From: an uncultured Flavobacteriaceae bacterium
GTDB lineage: Bacteria > Bacteroidota > Bacteroidia > Flavobacteriales > Flavobacteriaceae
Assembly: GCA_947501845.1 (NCBI GenBank)
Contig: CANMXP010000005.1
Span: forward strand, 186,001-250,000
Length of the DNA: 64,000 bases
Direction: 5' to 3'
Both the position numbers and the translations under genes were made by a program. Position 1 is the first letter of the stretch; the number at the start of each line of letters is the position of its first letter. The notes below the pieces were generated by a model, which worked only from the letters and a program-made list of their open reading frames with translations, had not been told where the DNA came from and made no database searches. Below, in pieces: positions 1 through 10,600 of the stretch.

Positions 1-1
1 G

Positions 2-424
2 CTTCTTAAAAAAACACGAGACTTTCATTATAAAATAATTGGTTATGATAAAGCGCCGAGTGCGGTTGCTAAAACCCGAGATAATGCGAAAAATGCCCAA
101 TTGGAAGATTTTATTGAGGTTAAGCATGAGGATTTCTTTAAAACTCAAAAAGGAGGAGAGGGGAAGTTACATATGGTATTTAACCCACCGTACGGTGAAC
201 GTTTAAATATTGATATGGAGGAGTTTTATAAGGATATTGGTAATACCCTAAAACGAAATTATCCTGGGACTGATGCTTGGTTTATTACGTCTAATTTAGA
301 TGCTTTAAAGCATGTTGGGTTAAGGCCTTCGCGAAAAATACAGTTATTTAATGCCAAGCTAGAATCACGTTTGGTTAAATATGTGATGTATGAGGGTAGC
401 AAGAAAGGGAAGTATATGAAGTAG
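2..424 (+). CDS. Class I SAM-dependent RNA methyltransferase, C-terminal part (RlmL-like)
   Basis: This is the last 140 or so codons of a gene that enters from the left edge; the frame is open from base 2, so the first methionine-like codon at 101 is not the real start. The key motif is NPPYGERL near base 185, the N-P-P-Y signature of methyltransferases that modify a base exocyclic amine. The following residues (DAWFITSNLDALKHVGLRPSR) fit the C-terminal end of the THUMP-domain RlmL/YcbY family, which makes m2G2445 in 23S rRNA. The THUMP domain and the SAM-binding loop lie outside the window, so the exact substrate is inferred from family. Confidence 0.75.
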   Translation, partial: LLKKTRDFHYKIIGYDKAPSAVAKTRDNAKNAQLEDFIEVKHEDFFKTQKGGEGKLHMVFNPPYGERLNIDMEEFYKDIGNTLKRNYPGTDAWFITSNLDALKHVGLRPSRKIQLFNAKLESRLVKYVMYEGSKKGKYMK

Positions 425-787
425 TTGATTTCTTTGACTTGAACTGAGCTTGTTTTAGTAAGACAGAAATGTGTTTATTATGACTTGAAATTAGATAAAA
501 ATGCGTTCTGTTTTATTATCAAACGGACTGAAATCTTTTGACGTTTTAGAACTAAAAATCCATAAAAAACTACACTCTATTAATTTAAAATATGGCTTCG
601 TTTGTTTTATGACTTACTCGATATGGTACTCGTCATAGACGAAGCGCTAGCTCATATGAGGACTAGCTGGGGACTATAAATCAATCAATTAACTTTTTAC
701 TAAGCATCAAAATATTAGTTTACTGATTTTTAATGAGTTACAAAATTGTGTTTTTATGCCGTTCTTGCAGCCAAAAAGGCATAAAAA

Positions 788-811
788 AACCACAACTTTT
801 ACATTGTGGTT
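788..811. terminator. Hairpin, copy 1 of a duplicated terminator-like sequence
   Basis: AACCACAA (788-795) pairs perfectly with TTGTGGTT (804-811). An A-run precedes it. Its loop (CTTTTACA) resembles that of the copy at 1036-1061. Confidence 0.5.
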
Positions 812-1032
812 CTTAATTTCTATTCGCTTACTCATACTCGCCACTAGTTTTAAAAACTAGCGGTAGCCATACTAGGGAAGAGTGGGGGAAGGGCAACTTT
901 CCAGTTATGACAGGGAAGTTTGCCACTTAAGTTAATTTATATTTTATTTGTTTTTACCATAGAATACGGGGGTTATTGTGAATATAGTTTCTTTTTTGTC
1001 TTATAAGCTTATTCGTCGAACATAAAAACTAG

Positions 1033-1063
1033 AAAAAACCACAGCCTTTACATTGTGGTTTTT
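1033..1063 (-). terminator. Terminator of the RHS locus
   Basis: AAACCACA (1036-1043) pairs with TGTGGTTT (1054-1061) around a 10-base loop. The A-run at 1033-1038 becomes a U-run on the minus strand. It lies 31 bases past the stop codon of the last minus-strand gene. Confidence 0.7.
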
Positions 1064-1093
1064 ATTTGTCTTTTCACGGATTGTAAGTCCTCG

Positions 1094-1834
1094 CTATCGG
1101 GTGTGATCCTTCCATTCCATTGACGATAACACAAAATCAATTTCGTCTTGTGTGAAGCTTTTGAATACAAAAATCCATTCTTCTTCTTCTTTAAAAATAG
1201 TTATCGTAACGGTTTTACAGCTATTATCAGGAGAACAGAATTGAAAACCTTTATAATTGGCATTATAAATCCTAAAAATATTCTTATCTCCCCCATTCGG
1301 AAGAGTTATTGCTTTTAATTTTGTTAATCTCAAATTATATTTAATGTCGTCATAATTATCCAACAACAAATTCATTTTAGGAACATGTGAATATATCTTA
1401 TTATATAATTCGTAATTATTTTCAATTCTAATTCCTTTATTAATCTTTGCGACTTCATCTTTCAAATTTTCTATTACCATATCAGACTTGCTAGTTAAAT
1501 GAAATAATATTCCTTTATTTTGTTTGTTGCCTTCAATAGTTCCTCCTACCAAAGCATTATCTTTGGAAATCAAATGAATGCTATCTTTAGCAGAGTTAAA
1601 AGGTAATTTGAACTTTATATGCAATAATGAAGTATCTATATGAGTAAACATACAGTCTCTATTTAATTTTCTATTAACAGGATAAAGCATTACATAATCT
1701 TTCTCGGAATCATATCCAGTGAAGGATGATGAATAATAAGCATCTTCTTGTACATAATAATAAACATATTTGGATCCCATGTAAACTAAAAAAACTATAA
1801 AGAATGATACTACTATAATTATTTTCTTTTTCAT
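1094..1834 (-). CDS. Membrane-anchored hypothetical protein, candidate RHS immunity protein
   Basis: I do not recognise a family for this 246-residue protein. It begins with a lysine-rich start and one hydrophobic segment (about residues 4-24), so it is probably anchored in the inner membrane with the rest outside the cytoplasm, or exported. The body has no visible catalytic motif; two cysteines (FCSPDNSC) could form a disulfide. It starts only 5 bases after the stop of the 1942-residue RHS gene on the same strand, and the terminator follows it. In polymorphic toxin systems the gene directly after the toxin encodes its immunity protein, so that role is inferred from position only. It could also be an unrelated envelope protein. 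Confidence 0.6.
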   Translation of the reverse strand: MKKKIIIVVSFFIVFLVYMGSKYVYYYVQEDAYYSSSFTGYDSEKDYVMLYPVNRKLNRDCMFTHIDTSLLHIKFKLPFNSAKDSIHLISKDNALVGGTIEGNKQNKGILFHLTSKSDMVIENLKDEVAKINKGIRIENNYELYNKIYSHVPKMNLLLDNYDDIKYNLRLTKLKAITLPNGGDKNIFRIYNANYKGFQFCSPDNSCKTVTITIFKEEEEWIFVFKSFTQDEIDFVLSSMEWKDHTR

Positions 1835-1839
1835 AAATA

Positions 1840-4800
1840 TTAGTTTTGAACTTTTTGACCTCCATAAAGCATTTTCTCTAAGGCTTCAAAATTTGACATA
1901 AAATACTCAGCCGTCTGATAATCTAAAGCAGAACCATCGCCTCTTAGGGCAGAATATACTTTAAAAGGACCTTTAGCTGCTTGATACATTGATGGAATAG
2001 TTTGTCCCGTTGTAAATTGTATAATTTTTTGGTACTCATAAACAAAATTAATGACCTTATTATTTATTTTAACTAAATTCCCTCCGTTACCAGTTTCTCG
2101 CGCTAGTTTGATTTGTTGCATATACCTATAAACATGAGCTCCACCTGCAAAAGCTCCTATTTGATGAAAATGTCCATCACTCAATGGATTTTGTAAATCT
2201 AACTGATTAATAACTAGCGATCTCTGTCTTAATCCTTGCTCAACTATTTTTAGTTGATAGTTAACCATTGCTAAATAAGTATCATAATATTGCGCAAAGA
2301 TTTTAAAAGAAACACTTCTTGGTAGTAATCCTCCTAAGGAATTATAAACATTTTGTAGTGCTTTTGTTTGGTCTTGTGATGTTGCACCTGCTCCTAAAGA
2401 ATAAAAGCCATCTAGCGCATTAAAAGCCTTATCGAATTTCTTTCCTGTCTTTCTAAGACCTTTTAAGGTTTTTCTTGTTTCTTTCACTACTTCTCTAGGA
2501 TCGGGATCTTGATTATCTTCACTGCTTCCAGAATTTCCCTTAAGTATTTTGAAAGCATCTATAGCATCTTGACCTGTAAAAGTAACGTTATTGCCTCCAT
2601 CTTTTATTATTACATCCGCACCACTTGGATCTGCAAAAACAATAGGGTTGTTATCGTAACCATTATATGGACTTAGATTATGATGAGTAACAGGGTCAAT
2701 AGAAGTCCATCTTGCAATTGCAGGATCATATCTTCTTATATCCATTTCGTATATGTTTAATCCAAATGATTCTTCATATTCTTTTCCATTATACTTGAAC
2801 TTGGAAGCTATACTATTTGTATTAGCCAATACTACTTTGTTATACCCCTTATGTTTGAGCCCAAAGGGATAGTAATTATTCTCCTCCAGTATTTCAGTTG
2901 TAGCTGTAATACTTCCATTGCCATCAGTATCGCTATAGCTCAACCTGATATTCCCCAAATGGTCTTTGTATTGGTATACATAATCCCCCTCTAGCTCCCC
3001 CGAAGTGGGAGGATTTGTTACATCAAAATAACCCTCTGGGTGGTTAAAGAATTTCAAAGAACCATTTTCGTATACGTGATTGCCTGCATACTCGGTTGTT
3101 GCTCCTGTGCTCACTATCTTCTTAAGCTTAACACCTGTAGCGTCGTAAATGTAAGAAATATTTCCGCCTCCCAAAACAACTTGGGTAGGTAAATTTAAAT
3201 GGTTGTATGTTATATTCGTTGAAATACCTTTGTTGGCATCGGTAAGCATATTGCCGTTGGCATCGTAGGTATATTCGGTAGCGGTATTGGCACCGTCCTT
3301 AAACCCGTAGATGCTGTTGCTGTTGTCCTGCACCTTAACAAGCTTGTTGCTATTGTTGAGATAGGTATATACCAGATTGTCCATGGTGTCAAAGGACGTT
3401 GCAGCACTGTTGGTATGCCCACGTCTTTCCAGACTGGTAATGTTTCCGTTCTTGTCGTAGGCTACCGATTTTAGGTTATAATTTGTATCGGTGGCGTTAA
3501 TGGCGCTTGTAATTCTATTTAAAGCGTCGTAGTTGTAGGTATACCATTTTAGACCGTTATCGCTGTTGGCTGTTTTCCACTCGGTCTCTGAAATATTACC
3601 ATTAAACAATGTGGTACCACTGTGGTCGACAGTATTATAATTAATTTTAAAGCCAAAAAGATCGGTTCCTAATGTTATGGGATTGTTTATTTGTTTTAAC
3701 CAACCCCGAATGTTATAGGTGTAATCTATATTTTGCAGTCTGCCCTGGGTCGTTTTACCACCAACACCTTTGTTGGTAAGTTGGCCTAGTTCGTCATAGG
3801 TGTTTTCGGTAATGACCTCAAGTATGTTGGTGTTATTTAATTCTTGTGTTTGCTTTTTTAACCTGCCACTATGATCGTAGGTAAAAAGGTCTTCGGTAAC
3901 AATGTTAGTTGTTCCTTTAGTATGGGAGGCGACCGTTTTATTGATTGCACCCGAAAAATCAAGGGTGTTTTCTATAATATCTGTAGTTCCCAAATAATCA
4001 TTCTCACTTTTTACGTAGATGGGGCGTCCTTTTATATCGTATCCCGTTGTGGTAGTAATCCAATCATCTTCACCTAAAACCCTTACTTTACTACATGTGC
4101 TAAGCCCCTTGGTAAGTAATGGATCTGTATTGTCATTATTTATAATGTTTTGTCCACCAGAACTGCTCGGTAAGTTACTAAACCCGTTAAAAGTATAATT
4201 ATCGTAATAATTAATGGTATGTATTTCTGAAATCCCAGTTGTTGGATACACACTACTATCGTTACTATAATATAAAGTAGTTCCAGAAACAGTGTTAGGC
4301 GATGCGCTTTTAGTAACATATTGTGCACTGGTACTATTCGCTAAATTTTGCAATGTTATCCTATTACTGTTTGAACTCATTAACCCCGTGTAGGCCACCC
4401 TGCCAAATACATCGTATTTGGTAAACAACCACTTATTTTGGGTGCTTAAGTTGGCATCTTGCGTTAAAATAGGCTGGTCTAATTTATTATAGACAATAGA
4501 CTCCCAGCCTTTTCCTGGAATTTTCTTTTCTACCAATCGGTTTTTATTATCATATTTATATTGATAACATAGTTCTGCCAGTTCTGTAGCATCTGGCAAA
4601 GCAGTATGAGGTTCCGCTTTAGGCGGTAATACGTAACTTAAATTTCCGTACGTATCGTATACATAATAGGTGTCATGGGCGATACTGCTGTTATATGTAC
4701 GTTTTAATATTACACGCCCTTGCTTGTCTTTAAACTCTTCGGTACTGTGGTTATTGCCACTGGTCCAGTTTTCATCTTTGGTAACCGTTTTAAAAAGTGT

Positions 4801-7668
4801 TCCTGCGGCATAATAATTAGTACCTCCAGTTAAAGTTGGGGCATAGGTGTTATTGGCCAAGCTTAAGCTGACTTCAAATATTTTAACCTCATTGGCCGTA
4901 TTGCTAGCATATTCAAATTTTATGGTATGATCGGTATCGCTTGTTTTATTAAGTAGCCAATCATTACCAGGAGCTCCTTGTTCTAATACACGATTTAAAG
5001 GTGAGTTTTCTAAATGTTTTTCTGAATACGGATTGGTGGTATTCTCATATTTCGCCGTATTATAAAAATTGTTGGTTGTTGTTAGGGCATTGTTTTTATA
5101 TAAACCACTGTTTACTGCTAGTGCATGCGGTAAATAGTCTTTGCTTTGCCTGCCAAAGGCATCATAATCAATATGGGTAATGATATCTTCTTTGTTGCCT
5201 CCCGTTCGAATAGCAATATTTTGCATAGGCCTGCCCAATCCGTCAAAATAAGTAACCGTTTCTATTTTATTGGAGTTGGTGAGCGTGGTACTGTTGGTTG
5301 TAGCAATTCTAGGGGTGATATTGTATATGTAGTTTTCATTACTAAGTACGGTCTGTAAGGGACAACCATTGTTGGCAGCTGTTCCAGAGGAAGCTGGACA
5401 TTGGTCACTATTATCTGTAACATAGCCGTTAGGTGCTACACTATAAAAAACACTTACTGTTGGATCTCCAAAGCCATCACCATCGCTATCTTGATAAAAA
5501 TTCTGTGGTGCTATATTGGTAATATTCACATTGGTATCGTCCAAATCACTGTTATTGCTCACATAATTTGTAGGCGCACTACATGTTGATGTAGATACTG
5601 ATGCATTGCCATAACCATCGTTATCGGTATCGGCATACCAAGTTGTGGGTAGCGCAACAGTATAGTTGACTGTTCTAGCAGTACTCCAACATAAGGAGGT
5701 ATTATGTCTGGCTCTTAAATAATAAACAGTACCAGAGGTTCTGGTCATACTGCTTGCCGAATTACTGGTGCTGGTTCCCGAACTGCTACTTTGCCAGTAC
5801 CAGGTAACCCCACTAGGCGCCGAGCCTTTGGTAAGTACTGTATTGCCACAATTACTGGTAATGGTGGGAGCACTTGGCGTAGTTGGTGCGGTTTTTACGG
5901 TGTAGTTGACTGTTCTAGTGGCACTCCAACATAAGGAGGTATTATGTCTGGCTCTTAAATAATAAACAGTGCCAGAGGTTCTGGTCATACTGCTTGCCGA
6001 ATTGCTAGTACTGGTCCCTGTACTGCTACTTTGCCAGTACCAGGTAACCCCACTAGGCGCAGAACCTTTGGTAAGTACTGTATTGCCACAATTATTGGTA
6101 ATGGTGGGAGCACTCGGGGTTGTTGGTGCAGCTTTTACAGTATAGTTAACTGTTCTAGCGGCACTCCAACATAGGGAGGTATTATGTCTGGCTCTTAAAT
6201 AATAAACAGTACCAGAGGTTCTGGTCATGCTGCTTGCCGAATTACTGGTACTTGTGCCCGAACTACTACTTTGCCAGTACCAAGTAACCCCACTAGGAGA
6301 AGAACCTTTGGTAAGTACGGTATTGCCGCAATTACTGGTAATGGTGGGAGCACTTGGCGTAGTTGGTGCGGCTTTTACGGTATAATTGACCGTTCTAGCG
6401 GCACTCCAACATGAGGAACTGTTATGTCTGGCTCTTAAATAATATACGGTACCAGAAGTTCTTGTCATACTGTTTGCCGAATTGCTAGTACTGGTTCCCG
6501 AACTGCTACTTTGCCAGTACCAGGTAACCCCGCTAGGCGCCGAGCCTTTGGTAAGTACGGTATTCCCACAATTATTGGTAATGGTGGGAGCGCTAGGAAC
6601 TCCTGCTGTATTAACACTATAGTTCACGGTTCTGGCAGCTCCCCAACAACCTGTATTATTGTCCCTAGATCGTAAATAATATACAGTGCCACTAGTAAGC
6701 GTAATATGATTACTTGAATTAGCTGCTCCTGTAGATGTTCCCGTTGGACTACTTTGCCAATAAAATGTTTCTGAACTATTTAAAGAACCACTATGAAAAA
6801 TTACTGTGTGTCCACATGAATTGGACATGGTTATATTTGTTAAAGGTAAATCTGGTATGGTTTTTATGGCATAGTTTACCGAGCGAGCGGTACTCCAACA
6901 TTGTGTCGTGTTATTTCGCGACCTTAAATAATAAACAGAACCATTTGTTAATGTAATTTGGCTTGAGGAATTACTTGTACTGGTTCCTGATGCACTACTT
7001 TGCCAATACCAAGTTTCCCCACTTGGTATTGATGTACTTCTTGTTAACACACTATTTCCACAATTATTAACTACTGACGGGTGTGCAGGAGTATTAGGCA
7101 TCGTTTTTATACTGTAATTCACAGTACGTGCACTGCTCCAAACGGATGACGAGTTATTCCTTGATCGTAAATAATACACATTACCACTTGTTAATGTCAT
7201 ACTGCTTGCCGAATTACTAGTGCTGGTTCCTGTTGGACTACTCTGCCAATACCAAGTTTCCCCACTTGGTGGATTTCCTCGGGTTAGGACACTATTACCG
7301 CAATTATTAACTACGGTTGGAGCTGTTGGTGTACTGGGTAAAGGTGCAATAGCGACATTTAGTGTTTCTAATATGGTTGATCCTTTTTTAAAATTAACAG
7401 TTCCAACCCCTGAGCCTCCCCACTGTATAGTTACATGGAATACAGTATTCCCATTTGCGCTACTAGAAGTTATAGTTCCTCCTGTTACGCTCCAACTTGT
7501 TCTAATATGTGGTGAACCATTAAAAAAAGCATAATCATGCGTGCTATTTGGTGTTACGGAATTTGGGCCTTCTATATTTTGGCTAAAACTAAATTGGAAA
7601 AATGTAAAAATGACTAATAGACCAATAGCCTGTTTTTTATATTTAGATATATTGAATAGTAATGTCAT
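1840..7668 (-). CDS. Large secreted RHS/YD-repeat protein with Ig-like modules and unknown C-terminal domain
   Basis: This 1942-residue protein has, in order: a signal peptide ending near residue 30; a PKD-like domain (about 31-108); seven tandem modules of about 80 residues (about 110-673), each with NCGN, a WYWQSS core, YYLR and usually CW, giving one likely disulfide per module; aspartate-rich calcium-binding-like loops (about 673-770, DSDGDGFGD); a DUF6443-like start of the RHS part (FDGLGRPMQN); many YD repeats; the RHS core signature RRYDPAIARWTSIDP near 1650; and about 265 residues after DPSGAD that match nothing I know. Module 1 has Val where the second Cys is expected. No T9SS sorting domain is visible at the C-terminus. 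RHS proteins form a shell around a variable C-terminal cargo, often a toxin; that function is inferred here. It is the middle gene of a three-gene operon. Confidence 0.85.
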   Translation of the reverse strand: MTLLFNISKYKKQAIGLLVIFTFFQFSFSQNIEGPNSVTPNSTHDYAFFNGSPHIRTSWSVTGGTITSSSANGNTVFHVTIQWGGSGVGTVNFKKGSTILETLNVAIAPLPSTPTAPTVVNNCGNSVLTRGNPPSGETWYWQSSPTGTSTSNSASSMTLTSGNVYYLRSRNNSSSVWSSARTVNYSIKTMPNTPAHPSVVNNCGNSVLTRSTSIPSGETWYWQSSASGTSTSNSSSQITLTNGSVYYLRSRNNTTQCWSTARSVNYAIKTIPDLPLTNITMSNSCGHTVIFHSGSLNSSETFYWQSSPTGTSTGAANSSNHITLTSGTVYYLRSRDNNTGCWGAARTVNYSVNTAGVPSAPTITNNCGNTVLTKGSAPSGVTWYWQSSSSGTSTSNSANSMTRTSGTVYYLRARHNSSSCWSAARTVNYTVKAAPTTPSAPTITSNCGNTVLTKGSSPSGVTWYWQSSSSGTSTSNSASSMTRTSGTVYYLRARHNTSLCWSAARTVNYTVKAAPTTPSAPTITNNCGNTVLTKGSAPSGVTWYWQSSSTGTSTSNSASSMTRTSGTVYYLRARHNTSLCWSATRTVNYTVKTAPTTPSAPTITSNCGNTVLTKGSAPSGVTWYWQSSSSGTSTSNSASSMTRTSGTVYYLRARHNTSLCWSTARTVNYTVALPTTWYADTDNDGYGNASVSTSTCSAPTNYVSNNSDLDDTNVNITNIAPQNFYQDSDGDGFGDPTVSVFYSVAPNGYVTDNSDQCPASSGTAANNGCPLQTVLSNENYIYNITPRIATTNSTTLTNSNKIETVTYFDGLGRPMQNIAIRTGGNKEDIITHIDYDAFGRQSKDYLPHALAVNSGLYKNNALTTTNNFYNTAKYENTTNPYSEKHLENSPLNRVLEQGAPGNDWLLNKTSDTDHTIKFEYASNTANEVKIFEVSLSLANNTYAPTLTGGTNYYAAGTLFKTVTKDENWTSGNNHSTEEFKDKQGRVILKRTYNSSIAHDTYYVYDTYGNLSYVLPPKAEPHTALPDATELAELCYQYKYDNKNRLVEKKIPGKGWESIVYNKLDQPILTQDANLSTQNKWLFTKYDVFGRVAYTGLMSSNSNRITLQNLANSTSAQYVTKSASPNTVSGTTLYYSNDSSVYPTTGISEIHTINYYDNYTFNGFSNLPSSSGGQNIINNDNTDPLLTKGLSTCSKVRVLGEDDWITTTTGYDIKGRPIYVKSENDYLGTTDIIENTLDFSGAINKTVASHTKGTTNIVTEDLFTYDHSGRLKKQTQELNNTNILEVITENTYDELGQLTNKGVGGKTTQGRLQNIDYTYNIRGWLKQINNPITLGTDLFGFKINYNTVDHSGTTLFNGNISETEWKTANSDNGLKWYTYNYDALNRITSAINATDTNYNLKSVAYDKNGNITSLERRGHTNSAATSFDTMDNLVYTYLNNSNKLVKVQDNSNSIYGFKDGANTATEYTYDANGNMLTDANKGISTNITYNHLNLPTQVVLGGGNISYIYDATGVKLKKIVSTGATTEYAGNHVYENGSLKFFNHPEGYFDVTNPPTSGELEGDYVYQYKDHLGNIRLSYSDTDGNGSITATTEILEENNYYPFGLKHKGYNKVVLANTNSIASKFKYNGKEYEESFGLNIYEMDIRRYDPAIARWTSIDPVTHHNLSPYNGYDNNPIVFADPSGADVIIKDGGNNVTFTGQDAIDAFKILKGNSGSSEDNQDPDPREVVKETRKTLKGLRKTGKKFDKAFNALDGFYSLGAGATSQDQTKALQNVYNSLGGLLPRSVSFKIFAQYYDTYLAMVNYQLKIVEQGLRQRSLVINQLDLQNPLSDGHFHQIGAFAGGAHVYRYMQQIKLARETGNGGNLVKINNKVINFVYEYQKIIQFTTGQTIPSMYQAAKGPFKVYSALRGDGSALDYQTAEYFMSNFEALEKMLYGGQKVQN
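5650..6610. repeat. Four near-identical 240-bp tandem repeats inside the RHS gene
   Basis: The same landmark (ATTATGTCTGGCTCTTAAAT) recurs at 5701, 5941, 6181 and, with one change, 6421, an exact 240-bp period. These encode modules 7 to 4 of the RHS protein. Modules 1-3 (about 6610-7350) are diverged. The near identity at DNA level suggests recent amplification or gene conversion. Confidence 0.95.
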
Positions 7669-7691
7669 AACTATAAATATTATTTTGTTGA

Positions 7692-10600
7692 TTATTGTTG
7701 AGGTATTTGCAGGTTTTTATAATGGTACTTATTGGCTGATAAAATGTTGCCCTCTGCATCTTTTACAAATTCCAATCGATTAAAGGCGTCGTACTCATAA
7801 TTGGTGATATAGCCCTTGGGGTCTGTCATACTGGTAACCCCAACCAAGGGATTGTAGGTATAGGTAGTGACCATGGCATTGGGCAGCCCAGCCCTGATCT
7901 TGTCTAGGGTCGTTATCATGGTATTTTGATTATAGCTTCCATCTTTAATTGCTGTTAGTTCTGCAGATGTAAGAGTTGCTATAACAGCTGCATAGGTGGC
8001 ATTCTCTATTTTGGCCACAGGATATGCTTCATCATAACCCCAGATAATACTTGTAGTTGCTCCATTCTCAATATGATATTGTGTAATATTTCCATTCTCA
8101 TAGCTATCAAAAGTATACTTGCGGTCATCGTTATTGTTAACATCAACTAGTGCCCCTTTTTTACTGAATACTTTTTGGGGTAAGTGCAAACCATTAAAGG
8201 CAGCATATTGGACTTTGGAATGACTAACAATTTGACTGTCTTCTAAAATTTTAGTTTCTAGAGGCACTGAAATCTCATTGCTCGTAATTAAAGGGGTATC
8301 ATTTAAATCTTGGGCATACTTATAACTGGTTTCTAAAACAACACCTTTAGAGTTTGTCATTGTCGTTTTTTGAACCTCCTGATTTAGGCTATTATATACA
8401 TAATTGGTAGATGTAAGCAATTCGTTGATTAAAGTGCCGCTAGCATCATAAAAATATTGTGTCAAATCTGTTTGATCTTTTTTATACCAATAAATAGGGA
8501 TGCTGGATTCTAATAATTCTTTGGTCTCTCCTAAAGTAAATGGAGGGGTTATACAACCTGGGTGATCAAGTAAGTTTGAACTGCCATGGCTATACATTTT
8601 AAAGTCTGCTCTGGTATTGCTAACATTTAGATTTTGTGAATATAAATGACTTTCTTTTGTTAAAATCTTGTTTTGTTCATTATAAACTTCTTTTGAAAGC
8701 AACTGACCGCGTTCATGGCCTGAATTAACTCGAATAGAACCGTTATTATCATCGGCTATGATGTTCGGGGTGGTGGTATATTTATAATCGGTACGACCAT
8801 TGGTATTGCCTAGCTCATCTTTGTTTAATTCAGTTACATACTCATAAGTAATCCCATTACCTTCAAAGCCTGATCGGGATGAAGATCCATATGTATAAGT
8901 ATAAGTTGTTGTGTCTGACCCCGGTGAAGGCAAACAACTCCCTTGATTATAGTAAACGAAATCTGTAAAGCGATCATATTTAAAATTCGTATTAACTAGT
9001 TTTCCACTAGAATTACTTGTGCCTGGACTATTATAGAGGTACTCTTTTTGATTTATAAAGGTATCATCATGATTAAAATTGGTAATATTCTTTATACGCA
9101 AACCAAACCCCTGTACATTTTCATTGGGCAAATTACCTAATTTATTAAGGTAAGAAGCTTGGATATGTGCTTCTACAAGGCTTCCATAAACTTCTAAAAC
9201 AACAGTAATTGTTCCAGCACTTAAGGTTGGAGTACTAAGATAATCATTACTATATCCTCTAAAATTCAGTGTTTCTGAACTATTATTTAAGACCCTTATA
9301 TTGGCATAGGCGTGTTTAGCATTCGTATCATCGCAGCCTGTACAGGTTAGACTTCCTGTAAGAATTAATGTAGTTGCCTCATTTAAATTAAAACTAAAAA
9401 CTTCGGTTTGAATATCGGGATCTTCTATTGGAGAGGGAATGTTGTTTCCATTACCTGTACCTATTATATCCAATGTTTCTGTTACTGTTGTATTCTTTAA
9501 AAAAATGTTTTTGCCATAAAATGAATTGGGTTCGTAAGTAAACGTTGTATACCCTTTGGTTGGATATTTAATTTTTGTAAGCATTCCAGCCTGCATTTTA
9601 GTAAGATCGATAGATCGGTCGGCAGCACCAATCTGATAAAAAGTACCTAAATTTTGTACTATAATGTCTCGTTTTGGTATTAAATTGGTATTGGACTTTC
9701 CATTATAATTACCAAAATAATCCATTGAAAAGGATCTTAAATGCGGGAGTTGCTCCAATGAGTATTCTAAACTAACCACTTCTTTTTCATCAATTGTCCC
9801 ATAAGTTTCGTAAACCCGATCTAACTTAAAACGGTATTTGTCAACTCCCAAATAATTTGTAAGATCACCTGTTGTACTGTATTCAAAATGTATGGTCTTC
9901 ATTTCAGTATAACCAGATGCAACGTTGCCTTCTTCAATGATGATTTTATCCAGATAAACACCATTGACACCATCACCCCCTGCATATTGTGTATTACTAG
10001 TTGTTATAAAACGTACCCGCCCATTAGGAAATGAAATTTCTTGTAATTTATTTGCAAATGTTAGAGAGGTAGAACTATTACTGATCCATCCAAACATTTG
10101 GGATGTTTCAAATAGCTCACTCTGATTTCTTCCTTTGGAATAAGTATATTTTTGAGAATGGCTTTCTCCAGACGAAAAACTAGTATATTGAGTCCCATAG
10201 CTATAAGTTAAAACATCACCCTTGGTATTGGTTATTTTATTGAGTAACCATGCCGATTTGTATGGTGTATTATGTATATGGGTGCCACCACCACTTGTTG
10301 GTTTGTTTAATTGGCTTTGCTCATAATCTACAAATTCGTATTGAATCCCTTGTTTGTCAATAATTTTATATAGATATGGATTGTGCACATTAACTGTTTT
10401 ATGTCTGTATATTTTAAATTGATCTGGCGGAAACTTGGTTGTTACTTCGCCATCGTTATCTGAATCAAGAAAAAAGGTTCCGTTCACCGTAGGCAGGCTA
10501 ATTTGATAAGCATCTTTAACCCATGAGTATTTTTCGGCATTAAGAACATCTGGAACTTGATAGTCGTAGGGGTTGGCACCTATAGTATTTGTTAAAGCGG

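Larger units (their letters stand above)
425..1093. other. Gene-free interval with several inverted repeats
   Basis: No convincing gene is seen in these 669 bases. The interval holds a broken stem (595-601 plus 609-613 pairing with 632-636 plus 639-645), a short stem TTTATGCC/GGCATAAA near 752-785, a palindrome around CTAGTTTTAAAAACTAG near 844-860, and two copies of the same A-tract/CCACA...TGTGG/T-tract hairpin (788-811 and 1036-1061). The hairpin nearest the downstream minus-strand gene is likely its terminator. The rest may be decayed or structured non-coding DNA. Confidence 0.6.

Noticed and set aside
5650-6610. Regular repeats suggesting a CRISPR array
   Set aside because: The period is 240 bp and the repeats are coding modules in frame; there are no short repeats with spacers and no cas genes.
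7220-7534. 104-codon plus-strand frame opposite the RHS gene
   Set aside because: It is the antisense shadow of repetitive modules.
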